This document shows, one piece after another, positions 1-7,500 of a stretch of DNA of 12,384 nt. The notes below the pieces were generated by a model. It saw nothing but the letters and a program-made list of their open reading frames with translations, had not been told where the DNA came from and did not search any database. How positions within the stretch are numbered: the stretch's first letter is position 1; each line of letters begins with the position of its first letter. The stretch is from Alphaproteobacteria bacterium (GTDB lineage Bacteria; Pseudomonadota; Alphaproteobacteria; Rhizobiales; Aestuariivirgaceae). The stretch lies in NCBI GenBank assembly GCA_024279045.1, contig JAJRRZ010000151.1, positions 1 through 12,384 of the forward strand, read 5' to 3'. Made by a program: the position numbers and the translations under genes.

Positions 1-1683
1 AACAACCCCGAGGATCACGTGCGCTACGCCCGCAACGACCTGATGGGCATGGTGCGCGAGGATCTGCTCTTCGACATGGCGCGCCACGTGGACTCCACCG
101 TGCACCAGTTCGAGGAGTGGGGTCTGCCGATCATGAAGGACTACGAGGCGGGCAAGTATCTGCGCGAGGGCAAGTGGCAGATCATGATCCACGGTGAGTC
201 CTACAAGCCCATCGTGGCCATGGCCGCCATGAAGTCCGCCGACAAGGTCTACAACCGCATCTGCGTTACCCATCTGCTGATGGACGAGTCGCGCGAGAAC
301 CGCGTGGCCGGCGCGGTGGGCTTCAATGTCCGCACCGGCGACTTCTACGTCTTCAAGTCGAAGGCGGTGATCGTTACCGCCGGTGGCGCGTCGATGATCT
401 ACAAGCCGCGTTCCACCGGCGAGGGTGCGGGCCGCGTGTGGTATGCGCCGTGGTCGTCCGGCTCCGCCTATGGCCTGCTGATCCAGGCTGGCGCGAAGAT
501 GACGCAGATGGAAAACCGCATCGTGCTGGCCCGCTTCAAGGACGGTTACGGTCCGGTGGGCGCCTACTTCCTGCACCTGAAGACCTACACGCAGAACGGC
601 CAGGGCGAGCCATACGAGCCGTACTGGTATGACGAGCTGAAGAAGATGGTGGGCGAATACATCGACCATCATCCCATCCCCACATGCCTGCGCAACCACG
701 CGCTGATCCGCGAGGTGGCCGCGGGCCGTGGGCCCATCCACATGGTTACCATGCACTCATTCCAGGATCCGCACCTGGAAGAGGTGGGTTGGCACAACTT
801 CCTCGGCATGACCGTCGGCCAGGCGGTGCTGTGGGCGGCTTCCGACCTTGACCCGAAGTGCGAGAACCCGGAGCTGACCACATCGGAGCCCTACGTGATG
901 GGTTCGCACGCCACCGCCTGCGGTGCGTGGGTTTCCGGTCCGGAAGACCTGTCTCCGCCGGAGTATTTCTGGGGCTACAACCGCATGACCACCGTGCACG
1001 GCCTGTTTGGCGCCGGTGATGCCTGTGGCGGCACCCCGCACGCCTTCTCCTCCGGCTCCTTCACCGAGGGCCGCCTGGCGGCGAAGGCTGCGTGCCAGTA
1101 CATCGACGACGGCAAGGCCGAGGGCATCGTGGTCTCTGAGCGGCAGATCGAGGAGCTGCGCGAGAAGATCTACAAGCCGCTGGAGAACTACAAGGTCTGG
1201 CACAACGAGGTGGTGGCCGGCGAAGTCATGCCCACCTGCCTGCTGCCCAAGCAGGGCCTCATCCGCATGCAGAAGATCATGGATGAATACTGCGGCGGCG
1301 TGAGCATGCAGTACATGACCAACGAGAAGCTTCTCAACATCGGCCTGAAGAAGCTGGCCATCCTGAAGGAAGACATGGAGATGTACCTCGGCGCGAAGGA
1401 TCTGCACGATCTGCTGCGCTGCTGGGAGCTGCACCACCGCGTGCTGACCTCCGAGGCGGTGATGCATCACACGCTCTTCCGCAAGGAGACCCGCTGGCCG
1501 GGCTACTACTACCGTGGCGACCACCTGTATCTCGACGACGAGAACTGGCACGTGCTGACCGTGTCGCGTCGTGATCCGAAGACCGGTGAGTGGACCATGG
1601 AAAAGGCGCCGCTGTATCACATCGTCGGCGATGTCGAGGAGGAGTACGAGAAGAAGCGCAAGGCCAAGAAAAAGGCTTCCTGA
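1..1683 (+). CDS. aprA: Adenylylsulfate (APS) reductase alpha subunit, 5'-truncated by the window edge
   Basis: AprA is the FAD-carrying catalytic subunit of cytoplasmic APS reductase. It interconverts APS with sulfite plus AMP and works with the iron-sulfur subunit AprB, in sulfate reducers and, in reverse, in sulfur oxidisers. The frame is open from base 1, giving 560 visible residues. The family is usually about 620-660 residues, so roughly the first 95-100, including the N-terminal dinucleotide-binding motif, lie upstream. Family signatures seen are FEEWGLP, ENRIVLARFKDGYGP (near 510-555, probably holding an active-site Arg), GSHATACGAW (901-930, with the His expected at the active site) and the flavoprotein motif GLFGAGDACGGTPHAFSSG. 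The C-terminus is Lys-rich. The stop is followed by a hairpin and then by three further plus-strand genes. aprB would be expected just upstream. The direction of catalysis is not visible from the sequence; the alphaproteobacterial context favours oxidation. Confidence 0.97.
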   Translation, partial: NNPEDHVRYARNDLMGMVREDLLFDMARHVDSTVHQFEEWGLPIMKDYEAGKYLREGKWQIMIHGESYKPIVAMAAMKSADKVYNRICVTHLLMDESRENRVAGAVGFNVRTGDFYVFKSKAVIVTAGGASMIYKPRSTGEGAGRVWYAPWSSGSAYGLLIQAGAKMTQMENRIVLARFKDGYGPVGAYFLHLKTYTQNGQGEPYEPYWYDELKKMVGEYIDHHPIPTCLRNHALIREVAAGRGPIHMVTMHSFQDPHLEEVGWHNFLGMTVGQAVLWAASDLDPKCENPELTTSEPYVMGSHATACGAWVSGPEDLSPPEYFWGYNRMTTVHGLFGAGDACGGTPHAFSSGSFTEGRLAAKAACQYIDDGKAEGIVVSERQIEELREKIYKPLENYKVWHNEVVAGEVMPTCLLPKQGLIRMQKIMDEYCGGVSMQYMTNEKLLNIGLKKLAILKEDMEMYLGAKDLHDLLRCWELHHRVLTSEAVMHHTLFRKETRWPGYYYRGDHLYLDDENWHVLTVSRRDPKTGEWTMEKAPLYHIVGDVEEEYEKKRKAKKKAS

Positions 1684-1708
1684 TCTTCTCGCAAGACACG
1701 ACACTGGT

Positions 1709-1731
1709 GGAAGCGCCAGCTCGGCGCTTCC
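1709..1731 (+). terminator. GC-rich hairpin after aprA, possible attenuator or 3'-end stabiliser
   Basis: A perfect 9-bp stem (GGAAGCGCC with GGCGCTTCC, loop AGCTC) starts 25 bases after the aprA stop. The bases after it (gcctatttgtt) are only a weak T tract, so full termination is doubtful. It could be a partial terminator, or an mRNA-stabilising structure that lets aprA be expressed more than the genes behind it. Confidence 0.45.
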
Positions 1732-1770
1732 GCCTATTTGTTAGACAGTTTTGCAACAGGGTGTGCAGCC

Positions 1771-2181
1771 ATGACCGTGGACATCACGATTTCCAAGCCC
1801 ACCGCCGAGGAGCTGGTGTCCTCCAGGCCGGCAAACATCACCGAATGGTCGGATGAGGATATCCGCTTGGTGGCCGACATGCACTGGGAACACATGCTGC
1901 GCATGTCCAACGAGGGCAACTATGGCGAGTTCGTGCGTTACTTCGCCAAGGAATTTGCCCTGGCCATGAACTCCGTAACGGTCAATCATCAGTTCGCAAA
2001 CAGCGAGCTGGCCCGCCACTTGGACGAGAATTACGACTTTCTCGGCATCATCCGCCGTGGCGAGCATGTTACCGTGCTGTTTCGCCAGCGCAGCACCGCC
2101 AAGCCCGGTGAATGGCTGGGCCGTCTGGTGCTCGGCATCGAGGATGGCAAGGTGAAGGTATTCGGTGCTTCCCTGTTCTGA
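1771..2181 (+). CDS. Conserved-looking hypothetical protein downstream of aprA
   Basis: I do not recognise a family with confidence. The 136-residue protein has no signal peptide and no membrane segment, so it should be cytoplasmic. The middle has an amphipathic helical look (DEDIRLVADMHWEHMLRMS, then EFVRYFAKEFALAM). The end alternates in a beta-like way (GEHVTVLFRQRS, then WLGRLVLGIEDGKVKVFGAS). Helices followed by strands in a protein of this size resemble NTF2/SnoaL-like folds, but that is only a guess from pattern. ATG 1771 is chosen over a TTG at 1738, which lies just after the hairpin; the ribosome binding site is weak (caggg). The gene sits 87 bases after aprA and 27 bases before the slyD-like gene, so co-transcription is likely. 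A role linked to APS reductase is inferred from position alone. Confidence 0.8.
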   Translation: MTVDITISKPTAEELVSSRPANITEWSDEDIRLVADMHWEHMLRMSNEGNYGEFVRYFAKEFALAMNSVTVNHQFANSELARHLDENYDFLGIIRRGEHVTVLFRQRSTAKPGEWLGRLVLGIEDGKVKVFGASLF

Positions 2182-2208
2182 TCATCGGCGCAAAAAGGAT
2201 TCGCACCC

Positions 2209-2748
2209 ATGTCCGACAAGGACGACAACATCGCGGGCGACACAATCGAGGACGGCAAGCTGGTGGAGCTCAAATACCGCCTGCTCGACGTGAAGACCGG
2301 GCAAGTGCTCAGCCAGGTGGAGTTTCCGCTCAATTACGTACATGGCCACAACGATATTCTCATGCCGGGTATCATGGAGGCGCTCACTGGCAAGCGCGCC
2401 GGTGAAAAACTGGAGCTGGAGCTGAACGGCGACGAGATTTTCGGCCCGCGCGACGAAAGCCTCGTGGTTGTCGACCGGCCTGAAAACGTGCCGGAAGAAT
2501 ACCGCAAGGTCGGCATGCAGATCATGATGCAGAACGACAAGGGCGACAAGCGCATCTTCTACGTAACCTACATGGACGACGAGAAGATCGTCATCGACGG
2601 CAACAGCCCGTTCTCGGGCCGCGAGCTGAAATTCGAGCTGGAAATCCTCACCGTGCGCGATGCCACGGAAGAGGAGATCGATGCCGGTGGTATTGTGCAG
2701 GAAGGCCAGGATATCGACCTGCCGGGCAAGCGCATACCGCTGCAGTGA
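2209..2748 (+). CDS. SlyD-like FKBP-type peptidyl-prolyl cis-trans isomerase
   Basis: This is a 179-residue cytoplasmic prolyl isomerase/chaperone of the SlyD type. The FKBP half begins near residue 17 (LVELKYRLLDVKTG) and continues through GHNDILMPGIMEALTGKRAGEKLELEL, matching the SlyD pattern of PG-x-E-x-AL-x-GK-x-GEK. An insert-in-flap domain covers about residues 86-138. The closing strand is the typical IDGNSPFSGRELKFELEIL followed by VRDATEEEI. The C-terminal His/Cys-rich metal-binding tail of E. coli SlyD is absent and is replaced by a short acidic-to-basic tail ending GKRIPLQ, so a nickel-delivery role is unlikely. The N-terminus has an acidic extension of about 15 residues. The site AAGGA lies 9 bases before ATG. 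It is 27 bases behind the previous gene and probably in one transcript with aprA, which suggests help in folding or assembling AprAB. That link is inference. Confidence 0.9.
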   Translation: MSDKDDNIAGDTIEDGKLVELKYRLLDVKTGQVLSQVEFPLNYVHGHNDILMPGIMEALTGKRAGEKLELELNGDEIFGPRDESLVVVDRPENVPEEYRKVGMQIMMQNDKGDKRIFYVTYMDDEKIVIDGNSPFSGRELKFELEILTVRDATEEEIDAGGIVQEGQDIDLPGKRIPLQ

Positions 2749-2774
2749 GTTTTGCGACCTGATGGTTGCAAGTG

Positions 2775-2788
2775 CCGGCCATGGCCGG
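2775..2788. repeat. Perfect 14-bp palindrome between slyD-like gene and small ORF
   Basis: CCGGCCATGGCCGG is a perfect palindrome in the 87-base gap before the 52-aa gene. In RNA it folds as CCGGC-CATG-GCCGG. No T run follows it, so it is not an intrinsic terminator. It could be an operator or an RNA structure that limits downstream expression. Confidence 0.4.
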
Positions 2789-2835
2789 TATTGATGGGAA
2801 AAAACAGGGCAAACAGCAAACAGAGGAGAAGGAAC

Positions 2836-2994
2836 ATGGGCAATCCTGCTGATCCCGCTACCGTGCCGGCGTGCAAGGTGTGGCGCATGGAAACCCGTCC
2901 GCTGCCAAAGGACAAGAACGGCTTTGTCGGCTTCGAAACCATCTGGGAGCCGTGGCAGAAGGAAGCTGAATACAAGACGCCAGAGCGCCCGTAA
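2836..2994 (+). CDS. Small 52-residue protein of unknown function, last gene of the apr group
   Basis: This gene is too short for routine gene callers but well supported. A strong ribosome binding site (gaggagaagg) lies 5 bases before ATG 2836, and the stop at 2994 comes just before a good intrinsic terminator. The product has one Cys (ACKVW), five aromatic residues in the core stretch (KVWRMETRPLPKDKNGFVGF, then ETIWEPW) and a charged tail (QKEAEYKTPERP). It has no signal peptide or membrane segment. I do not recognise the family. The balanced protein-like composition and the position at the end of the aprA-slyD group argue for a real gene, perhaps a small subunit or assembly partner of the sulfur enzymes. 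An upstream in-frame extension to 2752 is rejected because it would read through the palindrome and has no ribosome binding site. Confidence 0.75.
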   Translation: MGNPADPATVPACKVWRMETRPLPKDKNGFVGFETIWEPWQKEAEYKTPERP

Positions 2995-3041
2995 AACAGG
3001 GCGCTAGCAGTGCCAAGTTGGGCCCTGATCATGTCAGGGGC

Positions 3042-3077
3042 AAGCGGGGTCGGCTTGATGAGCGGCCCCGCTTTTCC
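3042..3077 (+). terminator. Intrinsic terminator of the apr group
   Basis: An 8-bp stem AAGCGGGG (3042-3049) pairs with CCCCGCTT (3066-3073), with up to three further pairs inside. It is followed by TTTTCCTTTT. It lies 48 bases after the stop of the 52-aa gene and should end the aprA-slyD transcript. Confidence 0.8.
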
Positions 3078-3096
3078 TTTTGCTCTCCGTGTTGCA

Positions 3097-3185
3097 ATTT
3101 GCCTTTGAAAGCGCCCGCCTTCTTGCCCCTGGAAGTGCCTGCAGGTATTTTTGGCAGGGAAAAGAACGCTGATTTTCAAGCAAAT
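3097..3185 (-). repeat. Structured intergenic repeat, copy 1 (MITE/REP-like)
   Basis: Read on the minus strand, this 89-bp stretch aligns along its length with 8010-8100. The shared blocks are ATTTGCTTGAAAAT (14 of 14, here 3172-3185), the aggcAcTTCCAGgGGCAAgA block, and the GCAAAT end. Its ends form an imperfect inverted repeat (ATTTGCTTGAAA at one end; the other reads ATTTGCCTTTGAAA on the opposite strand). The middle can pair CCCTG with CAGGG around CCTGCAGG. No coding potential is seen. Similarity continues weakly outside the ends on the 3186-3201 side. Confidence 0.65.
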
Positions 3186-3321
3186 CACGCATCTGCCATG
3201 CCTCTTTGTGGGACCCGGGCCTATTGCATGACAGGGGGCGGATATATAGTATATCACGCATATTCATTTTTGTTACGCATTGCGCGCTGGCCAATGCAGG
3301 AGGAGGGAAGGGCAACCTTGC

Positions 3322-3350
3322 ATCACGGCCACCAATCTGGGTGCCGTGAT
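3322..3350 (+). promoter_or_regulatory. Inverted repeat in the leader of the CBS-domain gene
   Basis: ATCACGGC(C)ACC at 3322-3333 pairs with GGTGCCGTGAT at 3340-3350, giving 11 pairs with one bulged C and a 6-base loop. No T run follows. It ends 98 bases before the CBS start codon. It may be a repressor operator or a leader RNA hairpin; the sequence does not decide between them. Confidence 0.5.
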
Positions 3351-3448
3351 CCGAGGCTTGACCGGAAAATGACAGGCACAACTTGCTGGAAATCTGCAAC
3401 CGGTGCCGATTGCACGGAAACACTCAACAGACAGGAGGGAGCGCAAAT

Positions 3449-3892
3449 ATGAAAGTCCGTGAATTTCTGGAACAATGCAAGAGAGATATCATTGTTTGCC
3501 GCCATGATGACAGTCTGCAGAGTGCAGCCACGCTTCTTCGCACCAACAAGATCGGCGCCTTGCCGGTGCTGGATGCGCAAGGCAACCTGGTCGGGGTGGT
3601 TTCCGAGCGCGATATTGTGGCGGCTTTTTCCTCCGAAGGTCAGAATATTGTCAATTTGAAAGTGGAAGACGTCATGTCTCCATCGGTGATTACCTGCCAG
3701 CTGGATGATGAACTCATTACCCTGATGAAGGTCATGACCGTCAACCGCGTGCGCCATCTGCCAGTGGTGGATAACGACAAGAAGCTTCTTGGCATCATCT
3801 CCATTGGCGATTGCATGGCCCGGCAATTGCAAGAAAAGGAGCTGGAGGCCAATGTATTGCGCGATAGCGTGATTGCTGCTCGTTTCAGTTGA
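3449..3892 (+). CDS. Two-CBS-domain (Bateman module) protein
   Basis: This is a stand-alone 147-residue CBS-pair protein, probably cytoplasmic and dimeric. CBS1 covers about residues 9-62 (DDSLQSAATLLRTNKIGALPVLD, then GVVSERDIVAAF). CBS2 covers about 75-130 (VEDVMSPSVITCQ, then HLPVVDNDKKLLGIISIGD). The G-V-V/I-S-x-R/G-D element of each domain is the usual adenosine-nucleotide binding edge. Such pairs typically sense AMP, ADP or ATP, but the ligand here is not known. ATG 3449 is preceded at a good distance by AGGAGGGA. The C-terminus has an amphipathic helix (ARQLQEKELEANVLRDS). It is transcribed alone, with a terminator before and after it. It appears less GC-rich than the genes on either side. 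In-frame upstream starts lack ribosome binding sites. Confidence 0.93.
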   Translation: MKVREFLEQCKRDIIVCRHDDSLQSAATLLRTNKIGALPVLDAQGNLVGVVSERDIVAAFSSEGQNIVNLKVEDVMSPSVITCQLDDELITLMKVMTVNRVRHLPVVDNDKKLLGIISIGDCMARQLQEKELEANVLRDSVIAARFS

Positions 3893-3937
3893 CCGACAGG
3901 AGGGTATTTCCTCCGCATGAGCTGAAGTTATTCATGC

Positions 3938-3974
3938 AAAAGCCTTGCGGCCTTCCATTGGCCACAAGGCTTTT
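3938..3974. terminator. Bidirectional intrinsic terminator between convergent genes
   Basis: AAAAGCCTTG (3938-3947) pairs with CAAGGCTTTT (3965-3974), with GGCC/GGCC pairing inside and loop TTCCATT. A-rich and T-rich flanks let it work for both the CBS gene (+) and the MerR-type gene (-). Confidence 0.88.
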
Positions 3975-3998
3975 CTTGATTTTCGCCTCACGATCGCC

Positions 3999-4436
3999 TC
4001 AGCCATTTTTCTGCCGGCGCGCGGGGCCTTTTTCGGCATTCAGACGCTCACGCAACATGCTGCCCAGCAATTCGATGGTGCGGCCCAGTTCCTCGATTGC
4101 CTCGTCAATCTCGCTGCGCCGTTGCTGTAACACGTTCAGTTGATGGTGCATTTTTTCCAGCGCCTGTTGCAGCTTGTCAGTCTGGCCATCGCGCAGATGA
4201 TACAGCTCCAGCATCTCGCCGATTTCATTCAGGGTGAACCCGGCTTTCTTGCCGCGCAGGATCATCTGCAGGCGTTGCCGTTCACGCGGGCCGTAGATGC
4301 GCCGCCAGCCCTGCCGTTGCGGCTGCAACAGGCCTTTCTGCTCGTAGAAGCGCAGCGCCCTGGCGGTAACCCCGAATTCCTGGCACAGCTCGCCAATCGA
4401 CCAGGTCTTGCGCCTCTCTTCCCCACCCGTAGACAT
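3999..4436 (-). CDS. MerR-family transcriptional regulator
   Basis: This 145-residue protein has an N-terminal MerR winged helix-turn-helix (about residues 11-80: WSIGELCQEFGVTARALRFYEQKGL, the wing region WRRIYGPRERQRL, then ILRGKKAGFTLNEIGEMLELY). A long antiparallel coiled-coil helix follows for dimerisation (about 85-132). The C-terminal tail is short and basic and has no Cys cluster, so metal sensing of the CueR/ZntR type is unlikely. The pattern recalls MerR proteins of alphaproteobacteria that control acyl-CoA or branched-chain catabolism (LiuR-like), but no such genes are next to it and the effector is unknown. It is divergent from the large coiled-coil gene and may control itself, that gene, or distant targets. 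ATG 4436 fits the family start, with a weak GGCGGGA site upstream. Confidence 0.92.
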   Translation of the reverse strand: MSTGGEERRKTWSIGELCQEFGVTARALRFYEQKGLLQPQRQGWRRIYGPRERQRLQMILRGKKAGFTLNEIGEMLELYHLRDGQTDKLQQALEKMHHQLNVLQQRRSEIDEAIEELGRTIELLGSMLRERLNAEKGPARRQKNG

Positions 4437-4523
4437 GGATATTTCCCGCCTTTCAGTGTGTTTGCCTCCGGAAAAATATCCTCCCCCAGTGCCGAAATAC
4501 GTTCTGTAGGATGATGTTACAGC

Positions 4524-4554
4524 AGGTTAAGGGTTTGTTTACCCAAATTGTCAA
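4524..4554 (-). promoter_or_regulatory. Possible MerR-type promoter for the regulator gene
   Basis: On the minus strand an exact TTGACA (4549-4554) and TAACCT (4524-4529) are 19 bp apart. That is the lengthened spacing typical of MerR-controlled promoters. A small dyad, GGGT-6-ACCC (4531-4544), sits almost in the middle of the spacer. The dyad arms are only 4 bp and the -10 match is poor, so this remains tentative. Confidence 0.35.
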
Positions 4555-4572
4555 CGTTTGTCGGGTGAAATT

Positions 4573-7500
4573 ATGGCCGCGGATCCCGCCCGGGCAGGCC
4601 GTGGCGCAAGATGGTGGCGGCACACGATGAACGGGAACAACCGCAAGCCAGGGCGCGACGAGCAGGCGTATGAGGCGTTGGCCGGGCAGTTGCGCGCCCT
4701 GCTCGACGAGGCTGGTGAACATGATGCCGCAAATCCGGCTGGGGAGAAGAAGGACATGCCGCTGCAAGCCAGCAACAGGGCCGATTCGTTCGAGCAGCTC
4801 GTGCAGGAACAGTTTGCCCGAATCGCAACGCAACTGGACAACCTCGGCAAGCGGCTGGACAAGGTGCCCACTACGCCGCAGCGCCCCGAAGAAGTGCCCG
4901 GCTATGCGGAACTGAAGACCGTTCTGCACAATCTCATCGAACATCTGGAGTTGGCCGAGGGGCGCACGGCCGAGGCCATCGGCGATTTGCGCGAAAAGCT
5001 TGATGATGTCGCCCGGCGCACTGCCAGGGCGCTGGAAATGGCCGAATCCGGCGGCACGGGCGACATGCCGGAAACACGCGCCGCCCTGCAGGTGCTGGAG
5101 CAGCGCATCGATGTGTTGAACAAGCGCCTGGAGGAAATGCGCGCCAGCGGCGAGGAAAGCGCCCGCGCCTACGTGGACAGTTGCATCGGCGAGGTGGAGA
5201 AGAAGATCGAGAATCTGCAATCCACCGCCCCCGACAATGAGGCGCTGGCGGAAATGGTGCGCCAGCAGGTGGCCAGGCACGCTGATGAACAGGTGCGCCA
5301 GGCGGAAGAGCGCATCGCCGCCATGGTCGTGCGCTTGCAGGGCAAGCTGGAAGATCTCGCCGGCGGTGTGATGGATGTTGACCGCCTGCGCACCGACGTG
5401 GAGCAGCTGGATGCCCACGTGCGCCAGGTGCAGGAAACCTTGCAGGGCCTTTCTGCCCGCGTGGCGGAAAAGGCCGACAAGATCGAAACACAGGCCCTGC
5501 GCCAGCAGCTCGACGAGCTGGCCGGGCAGCTTCAGCAGGCGCATGCCGCCGCCCCGGCGGACGATACCCGCCTGCATGCGCTGGAAGAGCAGGTGCTGAA
5601 CATCCGCCAACTGGTGGAAGAGGCGCTGGGTGAGCCGTTGACGCTGATGGGCGAGAAGCTGGCCGCGCACGAGGAGCAGATCGGCAAGCTGCTGCAGCAT
5701 GGCGGCGCGCCTGCCATTGGCGAGGAGCACGCCAGCCGCATCGCCGCGCTGGAAGAACGCATCGGCCAGTTGCAACAGGCGCTGGCCAATCATGGCGAGA
5801 AGGCTGCTGCGGAAACCGGCAAGGAGATCGAGGCATTGCGCGCGGGCATGGCCGATCTGGAGAAGTTCGCCCGCGACAGTGATGCGCGCACCCGCGAGAT
5901 GATGCAGACGGTGCATGATGCGCTGGCAGAGGTGGTGCAACGCCTGGATACGCTGGAAAACGGACAGCAACGGCATCAACCCAGGCCACAGCCGCAGGCA
6001 CGGGATGCAGCCCCCTCCGCCACGCAAGAGGCAGCGCCATCGGCGGCAGAGGCATTGCTGGGAGAGGCCGCGCCCGAAACCGTGGCGCCAGAGCAGGCCG
6101 CGCAGGATAATGGCGCCGCGGTCAGGGCTTCCATGCCGCAGGACAACCTCAAGGACGAGGTGGCGCAGGTCGTGGCGCTGATGCAGGGCGACGGCGGCTC
6201 CCGGGATGCTTCCACGTCCGGGCAACCGCAAGCTTTCCAGCCCGGCGCCGAACCCGCCGCCGCACTCAACGTTGCGCCCAATGCCACTGCTGATGCTTCA
6301 GCCATCTCGCGGGAACCCTCGCCGCAAGTGGCCTCGCAGCAGGAAGATTTCATCGCCGCGGCCCGCCGCGCCGCCATGGCTGCCAGCAACACGGGAACAA
6401 AAGCCACCCATGGCGGCGCCAGGTCGTCCAGCGGCCTGTTGGCCCGGCTGACCGGCAGAAAACAGCAGCAAGAGCGTGTGGACGAGCCACACATCGAGGC
6501 TGCCGATAATGGCATGCCCTCCACGGCCAGAGCGGACAAGTCCGCCAGTCTGCTGGGTGGCCTTGCCAACCTGCGCGGCGGGCTGAAGCGCAAGGGTGAA
6601 AAGGCGGTCAACACTGCACGGGAAACCGCTCAGGTTGCAGACGATGCCACAGCCTCGGTGGCGAACAAGGCAGACAAGGCGGCGAAAGCGGCCACCCGCA
6701 AACGGCTGATGCTGGCGGGTGTGGTGCTGTTGTCCGCCGGGACTGTGCTGATGAGCCGCCAGGGTGGGCAGGATGCGCAACCCACTGCCCCTGCCGGCGC
6801 ACCAATGGTGCAGGACGAAGCCGCCACACATGGAGCGGGCGGCAATGAAGCGCGCAAGGCTCCCGGCCAGGGTGGTCGGGACAATGGCCAGCCCGCCAGG
6901 CCCGCAAAAGGGACGGATAGTGGCAAGCCTCCTGCCGGCAAGAAGGTTTCCGATGCCACAGGTGCATTGCCGCTGGACCCGACGCGCGCCGCCACAGCGG
7001 TGGAAACCGCCAGCATCACGGGCCTGGCCTCTGCGCCGCGCATTGCTGGCGAACAACCCGCGCCGCAGGCAGAGCGGCAGTTGCCCGACAGCATCGGCCC
7101 AGCCGCGCTACGGGCCGCCGCCGCCAGCGGCAATGGCAAGGCTGCCTATGTCATCGCCACCAATTATCTGCGCGGGCGTGGTGTTGCGCCTGATGCCGCA
7201 AAGGCCGTCCAATGGTTCCGCAGGGCGGCGGACAAGGGCGTGGTGGTGGCCATGTATCGCCTGGGGGTGTTGCATGAGCGCGGCATCGGCACGAGCAGGG
7301 ATATGCTGAAGGCCCGCGTATGGTACGAGCGCGCCGCCCAGCGCGGCAACGTGCGCGCCATGCACAATCTGGCCGTGCTGCTGGCCTCGGGCAAGGCTGG
7401 AGAGCCGGACTTCGAGAAAGCTGCACAATGGTTCCGCAAGGCTGCCGAACAGGGGGTGCGCGACAGCCAGTTCAACCTCGCGGTGCTGTATCACCGTGGC

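Larger units (their letters stand above)
2995..3448. other. 454-bp intergenic region between the apr group and the CBS gene
   Basis: No convincing gene lies here. In order it holds a small hairpin (CCCTGA 3023-3028 with TCAGGG 3034-3039), an intrinsic terminator at 3042-3077, a structured repeat at 3097-3185, and an AT-rich patch near 3243-3272 that may hold the CBS promoter. It also has three related short direct repeats (atcacgcat at 3184-3192 and 3253-3261, ttacgcat at 3273-3280), a purine-rich ribosome-binding-like stretch (3298-3310) with no good ORF behind it, and an inverted repeat at 3322-3350. A 144-codon open frame through it runs across the terminator and repeat and is not protein-like. 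Confidence 0.7.

Noticed and set aside
757..1704. 315-codon frame antisense to aprA
   Set aside because: It is a shadow of the GC-rich aprA codons and has no family pattern or start signal.
3018..3452. 144-codon open frame before the CBS gene
   Set aside because: It starts in the terminator region, reads through the structured repeat and the leader inverted repeat, has no ribosome binding site at its start, and has an unprotein-like sequence.
4453..6231. 592-codon open frame antisense to the PodJ-like gene
   Set aside because: Its His/Leu/Gln-rich composition mirrors the coiled-coil codons on the other strand. It has no recognisable domain, and it runs past the start of the sense gene through the regulator promoter region.
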